Positions 57,381 to 64,000 of a stretch of DNA of 64,000 nucleotides are shown here, one piece after another. The stretch's first letter is position 1, and each line of letters begins with the position of its first letter. Position numbers and translations under genes: made by a program. The stretch comes from Bacillaceae bacterium JMAK1 (GTDB lineage: Bacteria; Bacillota; Bacilli; Bacillales; Marinococcaceae), in contig JIBW01000011.1 of NCBI GenBank assembly GCA_012970285.1, positions 124,001-188,000 of the forward strand, written 5' to 3'. The notes below the pieces were generated by a model. That model did no database searches. It had not been told where the DNA came from and saw nothing but the letters and a program-made list of their open reading frames with translations.

Positions 57381-60300
57381 TTGCTGAGAAAATTTCATGT
57401 TGTTGCTATACCGATTCGAATTGTCCTCAACAACTTTGGTGATCACGATCCAAACGGGATGATATACGTTTTAAAAGAAAACGAAAAAAAGGTTAGGGCA
57501 TTGGTGGCGAAACATCCATTTGAACCAGTAAACCTTGTTGAACCTCTAGTTATTCGAGCCAACTCAGGTGATGATATTGAAATAGTATTTGAAAACCAGT
57601 TAGCTTTTGATACATCAATGCATATTCAAAACGTTGAATATAACATTCAAACTTCTGACGGAGCTTTTGTAGGTTGTAATAAAGATTCTACAGCGCCACC
57701 TTGTCCCCCAGGCGGACAGCAAATCTATCGCTGGAGTGTATCTCAACAAGGGATTAACATTTTTACAGACTTAGGAAATTCTTTATCCAGTGAACTTGGA
57801 AGCAACGTGCACGGCTTATTCGGGGCATTAATCGTCCAACCGAAAGGCTCGACATGGACTGATCCAGTTACAGGGAAGTTTATGAACAGCGGGCTTTATG
57901 CAGATATTCATCACCCAATACTCCCTTCATTTCGAGAATATGCATGGTTTTTTCATGATGAGATGGAGGTGGATGATTTAACGGGAAACACCCCTATCAG
58001 TACGCACACATTACAACCTGAGGCAGTACATTCAGTAAATTATCGTTCTGAACCGATGCGAAACCGAATGAAATTAATCCACGAAGGAGTCGTGTGTCCA
58101 GATTGTTCAGGTGAAGAAGTTCATCATGATTCATGGCCATTTGGGGACCCTGCGACACCAATTCTTCGTGCCTATGTTGGGGATCCTGTTAAAATCCGGT
58201 TAATTCATGGTGGTGTGCAAGAAACGCATGTCTTTCATTATCATGTGCACCAATGGCTTTTTGAAATGCAGGATCAGGATTCAGAAATCATTGATTCACA
58301 AGCAATATCCCCACAGAATTCATATACAGTTTCACCTTTATATGGGGCAGGAAGCTTACAAGGGGCTATTGGCGATATCATCATTCATTGTCACCTTTAT
58401 CCTCACTTTCATGAAGGCATGTGGGGAATGAATCGAATTTTTAACACATTACAGGACGGGAGCCAATGTTATCCCAATGGAGTGCCCATCAAGGCTTTAA
58501 ATCCTTTACCTGACCGTCCCTTCCCACCAAAACCGACACCGGAACTTCCCGGATTTCCGAATTTTATTCCAGGAATCAATGGCTGTAAAGCCCCGCGTCC
58601 ACCGTTAGGAATTATTGGAGGAAGAGAATCAACGGCGCTTGAAATTAACCAATTTACAACTAATGCACAGCCAGGGGCTGTATTTACAAATCCCTGTATT
58701 GCAGACATTACGCCCGTAAGAGAGTTTCATGTGATAGCTATTCAACGACCAATTATTTACAACAAAGAAGGTTGGCACGACCCTGAAGGAAGAATGTTTG
58801 TTTTAGCTGAAGATGAAGCAGATATTGTTGCAGGTAGAAAGGTACCCGAACCCCTCATCATTCGTGCGAACCAGGGAGAATGTATACACGTAAAATTTAC
58901 AAATAAGTTGCCAGAAACTTTGGGTGGGAACGCGTTTCAACTAGTCGAACGAACTTACGAAGCTGGACTACACATTCATTTTGTGAAGTTTGATCCCTTG
59001 GTATCCGATGGGGCAAATGTTGGATGGAATTATGATTCGGGAGTTCTTCCTGGTGAGACCATTCGTTATCAATGGTATGCCGATGTTGAATTAAAAGGGA
59101 CATTTTTTCACGATCATTTATTTGCGAATGCTCACCAACCACATGGAGTATTCGGTGGGATTAACATTCAATCAAAGGGTTCTAGATATTTAGATATGAA
59201 AACAGGGAAAGACATTGAATCTGGAACACAAGCGATGATAATTAATCCTCTAACTCCAGACTACCGAGAAATGAGCATATTTGTGCAAGACTTTGCTTTC
59301 CTCTTTGATAAAGACGGCTGCCCACTAAATCCACCACCCTTTCCAGGTTCTCATGAAGATCCGGGTGTAATGGGGATTAACTATAAAAATGAACCCCTGC
59401 AATTTCGATTAGCCAAGCCTGATTGCGATCCAGCTTATGTATTCAGTTCCTATCTTCACGGAGATCCAGTAACGCCCATGTTAGGAACATACAACGGAGA
59501 CCCAGTACGTATACGCCTGTTTCAAGGGGCACAGGAAGAATCGCACAGCTTTAATTTACATCGGCAGCGTTGGAACCGCGAACGACGTGATTTGTATTCC
59601 GAGCTCACTCAACAAGAGCACATTGGAATTTCTGAACATTTCACTATGGAATTTGCGATCGAAGGTGACGGCGACTTCGATATGTTATATCATTTTGGCT
59701 CAATTGACGACCTATGGTTAGGGAACTGGGGGATTATTTCATCTTATCATGAGGAACACCCAGAAATTTTACCACTACCAGATCGAATTCCACCTCCTAA
59801 ACGACATAAAGAATTAATCAATTGCCCAACATATGACAATCCACCTCCTGCTACTAATCCAGGGGAGCCAGCTCCTGTTAGTGCCCCCATACGTAAGTAC
59901 GAAGTCGTTGCTTTACAAACTGATATCGTCTATAACAATTACGGTGATCATGATCCATTTGGTATTGTCTTTGCTCTCGCCGAGAATGAAAAAGCGATTC
60001 GAAGAGGGAAAATTAATCCTGAGCCGCTCATTCTTCGTGGTAATGTTGGAGAGTGTATCGAGGTTACACTACACAACAAACTTGATCCGAAATTCCATAG
60101 CCATCTCGTTCACGGGTATCCATTAGTTCCCGTCGAAGCACCGTTTCCACCATCATTACGAATCTCCATGCACCCACAATTACTAACTTATGATGTTAAT
60201 GGGTCTGATGGGGCGACCGTAGGGTTTAACCCTGATCAAACAATTGGTCCCGGCGAAAGCATCACCTATCGTTGGTATGTGGACACGAACGTAGGGTCTT

Positions 60301-60713
60301 GTAATCTGTGGGATATGGCCGACGTAAGAAACCATCGTCACCACGGGGCATTTGGTATTTTCATTGCTGAGCCTAAAGGCTCTGTCTATTTAGATCCAAT
60401 AACACGGAAGCCTTCTAATACGGGAAGTCAAATGATTATTTCCAATCCAATTTTAGGGGAATATCGAGAGTTTGTTTTAGTAATGCATGATGGAGTTCGC
60501 CTTTTAGATACAAATGGAAATTTAATTATTGATCCTGAACCGGTATTATTTTCCTCAGAGCAGGGTCTTGAAGATACAGTTTGCCTGGCAAAAAGGGGCG
60601 GAACGTGTGATTGCTGTGGATTACATGTTCCCTCTTGGTCCATTTTTTACAAGAAATGTGACGCTAAAAATGGGACAAGCTCCTGCACGTTCTTATATGG
60701 ATCTTTTGTATGA
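57381..60713 (+). CDS. mnxG: MnxG-like multicopper Mn(II) oxidase, fused at its end
   Basis: The 1110-residue TTG-initiated product (GAAAGGAG upstream) consists of repeated cupredoxin units, each starting like EFHVIAI..I.YN..G.HDP. All four copper motifs are present but in circular order: HVFHYHVH at 283-290 (HxxHxH), HCHLYPHFHEGM at 336-347 (HCH...H....M), HIH at 531-533 and HDH at 577-579. A third unit (from about 830, RKYEVVALQTDIVYN) breaks off after DPEPVLFSSEQ at about 1062, where the sequence runs into a frameshifted alcohol dehydrogenase remnant (60557 on), giving a foreign 48-residue tail. The last cupredoxin domain is therefore truncated compared with MnxG of about 1200 residues. 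The catalytic centre may be intact; assembly or stability may not be. Confidence 0.82.
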   Translation: MLRKFHVVAIPIRIVLNNFGDHDPNGMIYVLKENEKKVRALVAKHPFEPVNLVEPLVIRANSGDDIEIVFENQLAFDTSMHIQNVEYNIQTSDGAFVGCNKDSTAPPCPPGGQQIYRWSVSQQGINIFTDLGNSLSSELGSNVHGLFGALIVQPKGSTWTDPVTGKFMNSGLYADIHHPILPSFREYAWFFHDEMEVDDLTGNTPISTHTLQPEAVHSVNYRSEPMRNRMKLIHEGVVCPDCSGEEVHHDSWPFGDPATPILRAYVGDPVKIRLIHGGVQETHVFHYHVHQWLFEMQDQDSEIIDSQAISPQNSYTVSPLYGAGSLQGAIGDIIIHCHLYPHFHEGMWGMNRIFNTLQDGSQCYPNGVPIKALNPLPDRPFPPKPTPELPGFPNFIPGINGCKAPRPPLGIIGGRESTALEINQFTTNAQPGAVFTNPCIADITPVREFHVIAIQRPIIYNKEGWHDPEGRMFVLAEDEADIVAGRKVPEPLIIRANQGECIHVKFTNKLPETLGGNAFQLVERTYEAGLHIHFVKFDPLVSDGANVGWNYDSGVLPGETIRYQWYADVELKGTFFHDHLFANAHQPHGVFGGINIQSKGSRYLDMKTGKDIESGTQAMIINPLTPDYREMSIFVQDFAFLFDKDGCPLNPPPFPGSHEDPGVMGINYKNEPLQFRLAKPDCDPAYVFSSYLHGDPVTPMLGTYNGDPVRIRLFQGAQEESHSFNLHRQRWNRERRDLYSELTQQEHIGISEHFTMEFAIEGDGDFDMLYHFGSIDDLWLGNWGIISSYHEEHPEILPLPDRIPPPKRHKELINCPTYDNPPPATNPGEPAPVSAPIRKYEVVALQTDIVYNNYGDHDPFGIVFALAENEKAIRRGKINPEPLILRGNVGECIEVTLHNKLDPKFHSHLVHGYPLVPVEAPFPPSLRISMHPQLLTYDVNGSDGATVGFNPDQTIGPGESITYRWYVDTNVGSCNLWDMADVRNHRHHGAFGIFIAEPKGSVYLDPITRKPSNTGSQMIISNPILGEYREFVLVMHDGVRLLDTNGNLIIDPEPVLFSSEQGLEDTVCLAKRGGTCDCCGLHVPSWSIFYKKCDAKNGTSSCTFLYGSFV

Positions 60714-60846
60714 TAAAATTATCCGTCAAGAAATTGATCCTACCAAAATTATTACACATCAAATGCCATTACATGATGCAGCAATCGGTTACGATCTTTT
60801 TAACAAGAAAAAAGACAATTGTATTAAAGTTGTCTTGAAACCTTAA
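60557..60846 (+). pseudogene. Alcohol dehydrogenase C-terminal remnant
   Basis: In the frame ending at 60846, codons GAERVIAVDYMFPLG, NVTLKMGQAPARSYM, LLYDKIIRQEIDPTKIITHQ and GYDLFNKKKDNCIKVVLKP belong to the C-terminal 100 residues of a zinc-dependent alcohol dehydrogenase. Its 5' part is missing and the junction with mnxG is at about 60557. The first 20 codons of the remnant are read by mnxG in the wrong frame. Confidence 0.75.
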
Positions 60847-60849
60847 TTT

Positions 60850-61240
60850 GTTATTTAATGACTATCTTTATCATGACTCACTAAAAATGTGTCTATAAAC
60901 TAACTTTAACAAACTCAACTTCTGCATTACGCAAACTCAACCTCATGTAATGCTGCATTGCACCAGCCAAATATGCTTCTCTAGTCTTATTCCACAACAC
61001 AACAAAGAAAGCTTGGCACAACACCTTGCTTTCTTTGTTTGCTGTTATTGAAATCTCTGCTCAGTAGTCATGACAGAAATTTCGTCTTTTATTCTGCAAT
61101 AAGTTTCAGCTGATTTGGATCTAAAAAGCTAAAATTTCTTTTTAAACGTTTCTATTATAGAGACAAAGAGCATGTATTCCTCTGTATCAAGCATATATCT
61201 ATAATCAACGAATAATTATAATGTAGCAGCATACTTATGT
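60850..61240. other. Intergenic stretch ahead of Mn catalase
   Basis: AAGCAAGGTGTT-type inverted repeat sequence (AACAAAGAAAGC near 60999 with GCTTTCTTTGTT near 61029) forms a terminator-like hairpin. The remainder is AT-rich with no coding frame. Confidence 0.5.
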
Positions 61241-61255
61241 TAAGGAGGGATTTAT

Positions 61256-62113
61256 ATCTTCTATCACTTCAAAGAGCTTCAATATCCAGCAAAGCCTTCA
61301 AAACCAGACCCTGCATATGCAAGGAAGCTCCAAGAAATCTTAGGTGGACAATATGGTGAAATCAGTGTAATGATGCAGTACCTTTGGCAAGGTTTCAACA
61401 GTCGAGCAGATGCCAAATATCGTGATTTAGTACTTGATATAGGTACAGAGGAAATTGGTCATGTAGAGATGATCGCTACGATGATTGCTCGACTTTTAGA
61501 TGATGCACCATTCGATGAACAAGAAAAAGTATATAATAGCGACCCTGCAGTAGCAGCAATTATGGGTGGCTCCAACCCTCAACATGCTATTGTAAGTGGT
61601 TTAGGGGCACTACCTGCAGATAGTAATGGATACCCGTGGGTATCCAAGTACATTATTGCTAGTGGAAATCTTCTTGCTGATTTTCGAGCAAATTTAAATG
61701 CTGAATCACAGGGCAGATTGCAAGTAGCCCGTGTTTATGAAATGACAGATGACCCTGGAGTAAAAGATATGCTTTCATTTTTATTGGCACGTGATACTGG
61801 ACATCAAAATCAATGGTTAGCAGCAATTCAAGAATTAGAAGAGAAAGAAAGAGATATTGTAGTACCAACTACTTTTCCGAGAGAAAATGAATTGGAAGCA
61901 GTTGCTTATGATTTCTATAATTTTTCTGAGGGAGAAGAAAGTTCAACTGGTCCCTGGGCACGTGGAAAAGCGCCTGATGGAAGAGGATCATTTCATTATA
62001 AAAATGATCCAGTTATTTACGGAGAAGAACCAATTCTAAAACCAGCACCTCCTAAAATTTACAATACACCTCGTACTAATAACAATAACGCTATGACGAA
62101 AAGAGAATCTTAA
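61256..62113 (+). CDS. Manganese catalase, possible ATC start
   Basis: Manganese catalases disproportionate hydrogen peroxide with a di-Mn centre. The coding begins with FYHFKELQYPAKPSKPDPAY, the conserved N-terminus of Bacillus spore-associated enzymes, and the first codon, 7 bases behind AAGGAGG, is ATC. The first ATG is only at 61370 and would cut off the N-terminal helix with its metal-binding Glu. Metal ligands are visible: QYGEISVMMQY, EEIGHVEM, AESQGRLQVARVYEMT and ARDTGHQNQW. Length 285 is normal. It lies downstream of mnxG and fits the Mn/oxidative theme. Either ATC is used or the gene is silenced by a start mutation. Confidence 0.82.
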   Translation: MFYHFKELQYPAKPSKPDPAYARKLQEILGGQYGEISVMMQYLWQGFNSRADAKYRDLVLDIGTEEIGHVEMIATMIARLLDDAPFDEQEKVYNSDPAVAAIMGGSNPQHAIVSGLGALPADSNGYPWVSKYIIASGNLLADFRANLNAESQGRLQVARVYEMTDDPGVKDMLSFLLARDTGHQNQWLAAIQELEEKERDIVVPTTFPRENELEAVAYDFYNFSEGEESSTGPWARGKAPDGRGSFHYKNDPVIYGEEPILKPAPPKIYNTPRTNNNNAMTKRES

Positions 62114-62114
62114 T

Positions 62115-62453
62115 TTGGATTTGTGCTATAGAAATTTTAATGAGGTATTGACACAATATTATATGGTTAGTTTAATTGAATATTTAGATACATTATTTCA
62201 AATAAAGTTTATCCATCAGGAGAAAAACAAAAATCAAAATATACAAAAACTCTACATAGTAGCAACTACAGAAATGAATCAAGCTTTTTCTTGTTGTAAA
62301 AACTCTGAACATAAGGTAAAGTACGAACAATATTTAAAAGAAATCAATTTAACATTGCATTTGTTAACTCAAGAAATTCCATGCAGAGAACTAGCAGAAG
62401 AAAAGTTAAAAAATTTAAGATATGTAGAAAAAGAAATCTTGAAGCTAATCTAA
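62115..62453 (+). CDS. Hypothetical helical protein
   Basis: This TTG-initiated frame of 112 residues starts one base after the catalase stop and lacks its own ribosome binding site, so it would depend on coupling. The product is all helical with four Cys (FSCCKNSEHKVKYEQYLKEI; EIPCRELAEEKLKNLRYVEK). No family recognised. Confidence 0.45.
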   Translation: MDLCYRNFNEVLTQYYMVSLIEYLDTLFQIKFIHQEKNKNQNIQKLYIVATTEMNQAFSCCKNSEHKVKYEQYLKEINLTLHLLTQEIPCRELAEEKLKNLRYVEKEILKLI

Positions 62454-62508
62454 TATGAAACAATAATGAAAGTCCCCAAGTATTTAGGTAAGCAATAAAT
62501 AATTCAAA

Positions 62509-62581
62509 AAGGTATAGCACTTCATGAGCTATACCTTCAGGTTGTCGAGAAATCCTTGGTTCCGTGAACCAAGGATTTCTC
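62509..62581 (+). terminator. Two strong hairpins behind the catalase operon
   Basis: AAGGTATAGC/GCTATACCTT at 62509-62537 and the perfect 16-base stem GAGAAATCCTTGGTTC/GAACCAAGGATTTCTC around CGT at 62547-62581. The second stem has no T-run and may belong to the end of the adjacent IS. Confidence 0.65.
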
Positions 62582-62609
62582 TTGTGGTCAATTAATATAT
62601 TTAAATCAC

Positions 62610-63640
62610 GATTTTTAAAGGTGAACATGAAAAAAGCCTCTCCTGCTGTCTGGAGAGGTGCATCGCAATCTTCTTGATGTTCTGCACCGTTGCCGTCATG
62701 AGTGCCTTGTTCCGAGGCCCCTTCCAAACGGCGCAAACGAAAATTGCGAAGCCCGTGGAGTTGTTTTGAATCGAAAAGCTTCGCTCAATTTTATATCTTC
62801 GCTACGATAGATCGCTTTCCCTTCCTTCGAAAGTCGATTCATTCGCACACGTTCTTTGCTTTCTTCCCACACATGTCGAGTCAGCACTTTCTTGTGATTT
62901 TGTGACTGTTTACAGTTTGAAAGAAGTGGATACGTTTTACAATCTTCCGGATTGGAATGGCACTGACGATACCCTTCTCGATGTGTGGTGGAATACGTCA
63001 AAGTTTTGGACATGTGTACGTATTGGCTTTTGGATCATACGTATACTTCCACTTTGGGATGCGTCCTTTTACGGACGGTTTTCCATTCCTCCTTTTCCTT
63101 TTTGGCTAACGGCTTTTCTCCGTGTTCCTCCCGATCTTGCGTAACCGCCTCATCCAATTCGTCGAAGTTAGACTGTGTTTCGATTTTGACCGTTTTGCGT
63201 GTGAAGTGCTGGCGATCTAAGTGTGTAGAATCACTGAATAATACCCGACCACTCACCATGCCTTGTTCCATGGCTTTCACAACCACGTCATAAAAAATGT
63301 CTCAAAAGGCCGTCGTTCCTTGAAACCGTCTATGGCAAATAAAACTGATAGTCGAATGATGAGGGACTTTTTCCGTGAGTCCTAATCCAAGAAACCAGCG
63401 ATACCAATGTTCGTTTGAATGTCTCGTTCCAATTGGTGTTACGAACGAATGCCATACAGATACTCCAAAACATCATCTTAAAGAGCATCACCCGATCATT
63501 CGGTGGGCGACCGTTTGTGGTTGAATAATAGGGTTCAACGTTGTCATAAATGAAATTGAAGTCTACATGTTCATCAATTTTTCGTAGTAAATGATCTCTA
63601 TTGATTTATTAATCAATAGAGATCATTTCTAGTTCAATTT
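62610..63640 (-). mobile_element. Decayed IS1182-type transposase
   Basis: On the minus strand the pieces are RKIDEHVDFNFIYDNVEPYY and TTNGRPPNDRVMLFKMMF (N-terminal), then VSGRVLFSDSTHLDRQHFTR (catalytic Asp region), NFDELDEAVTQDREEHGEKP, later KIERSF-like segments and RRLEGASEQAL with MTATVQNIKKIAMHL at the C-terminus. This is the IS1182-family arrangement. At least five frame changes make it inactive. The stem AAATGATCTCTATTGATT/AATCAATAGAGATCATTT at 63585-63629 marks its upstream end. Confidence 0.75.
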
Positions 63641-63814
63641 GTTTATCCGTTTGCCGGTGTAACAAGACCCATGCCCACCAACCAGTTTCATTAATCATAT
63701 TTGATTAGCTAGTTAACTTACTCAATATATAAATCATCTTCCTAAAATTACCTTGGATAAAAATGCATTTCATGTAAAAGCTAAATGTAATAATGAAGTT
63801 TGGGGTGAACAGTA

Positions 63815-64000
63815 ATGAAAAGAAAGGTTAGTTTATGGTGTATAATTTCTCTTGCCACGATCCCACTTGTCATGACTCTCAGTAACTCTATGCTCATCCC
63901 TATTTTGCCTACTTTTGAACGTGAGCTTGGAATTACACCACTCCAATCAAGCATGATAATTACTAGCTTCTCGGTTTCTTCCGTCTTCCTGATCCCAATA
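63815..64000 (+). CDS. MFS transporter, N-terminus (cut by window end)
   Basis: The 62 visible residues (MKRKVSLWCIISLATIPLVM, then SMLIPILPTFERELGITPLQ) contain the first membrane segment, the loop characteristic of DHA1-type multidrug exporters (ILPTFERELG), and the start of segment two. GGGGTGAACAGTA precedes the ATG. The rest lies beyond the window. Confidence 0.75.
   Translation, partial: MKRKVSLWCIISLATIPLVMTLSNSMLIPILPTFERELGITPLQSSMIITSFSVSSVFLIPI

Noticed and set aside
58207-59142. Several frames of 60-80 codons within mnxG
   Set aside because: They overlap the long mnxG frame on either strand and translate into Pro/Gly/Ser-rich noise.
62702-63293. Plus-strand frames of 67-102 codons
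   Set aside because: They are the reverse strand of the decayed IS1182-type transposase.
1-64000. rRNA or tRNA genes
   Set aside because: No stretch shows the conserved GGTTCGAATCC-type T-arm with a cloverleaf, nor rRNA core sequences.

Overview
The window looks like accessory DNA (a large plasmid or a plasmid-derived chromosomal region) of an endospore-forming Bacillaceae bacterium. The evidence is low G+C, AGGAGG-type ribosome binding sites throughout, frequent TTG/GTG starts, spore-associated genes (mnx-type Mn(II) oxidase, manganese catalase, Cse60-like, GerMN-like), sigmaK-like promoter boxes, and Gram-positive families such as RsbR, PadR and MocR. Gene decay is heavy: at least 25 loci are frameshifted, truncated or fused, and many blocks occur two to four times in different states of decay. 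A genus cannot be named from the sequence alone.

Layout. 1-8.7 kb: Fic protein with an antitoxin-like partner, a single-chain MmeI-like restriction-modification enzyme, and a graveyard of small plasmid genes. 9-16.3 kb: GNAT, AbrB/Doc toxin-antitoxin pair 1, an ArdC anti-restriction operon in which consecutive genes are separated by copies of one structured leader, then AbrB/Doc pair 2 followed by a Fic gene broken in its catalytic motif. 16.4-30 kb: a basic heptad microprotein, RsbR, membrane proteins and lipoproteins, a HEPN-motif protein, an OmpA-like lipoprotein, a small secreted protein (three copies in the window) and a MocR regulator. 30-36.5 kb: IS and integrase fragments, zeta toxin with antitoxin, SdpA and PH-domain remnants, a convergent pair of basic microproteins, and second copies of the plasmid genes from the start of the window. 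36.9-38.6 and 50.0-51.5 kb: two homologous gene-poor arrays of promoter-hairpin-terminator units. 38.6-43.8 kb: dead IS30, GerMN-like protein, a truncated copy of the ArdC block. 44-46.8 kb: secreted His/Cys-rich protein with CopC and CopD. 47-54.3 kb: MFS and C5-methyltransferase remnants, a Cse60-like protein, PadR with a chromate transporter. 54.3-62.5 kb: small sporulation-type genes, a ferritin-like protein, mnxE-mnxF-mnxG (the last fused to an alcohol dehydrogenase remnant), Mn catalase. 62.6-64 kb: decayed IS1182-type transposase and the start of an MFS gene.

How the parts work together. Three themes stand out: plasmid maintenance and host-defence conflict (Fic, Doc, zeta, ArdC, MmeI-like enzyme, C5-methyltransferase remnants, HEPN protein); spore metal chemistry (Mnx, Mn catalase, ferritin-like protein, CopC/CopD, ChrA); and RNA-level regulation. 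The strongest candidate for an undescribed system is the pair of arrays. Each unit carries a sporulation-type promoter, hairpins that often have C-rich loops, and usually an intrinsic terminator. Unit order is conserved between the arrays, and stems in the best-defined unit covary. A second candidate is the leader RNA repeated ahead of the ArdC-operon genes. Calls of function rest on motif reading by eye; no database search was possible.
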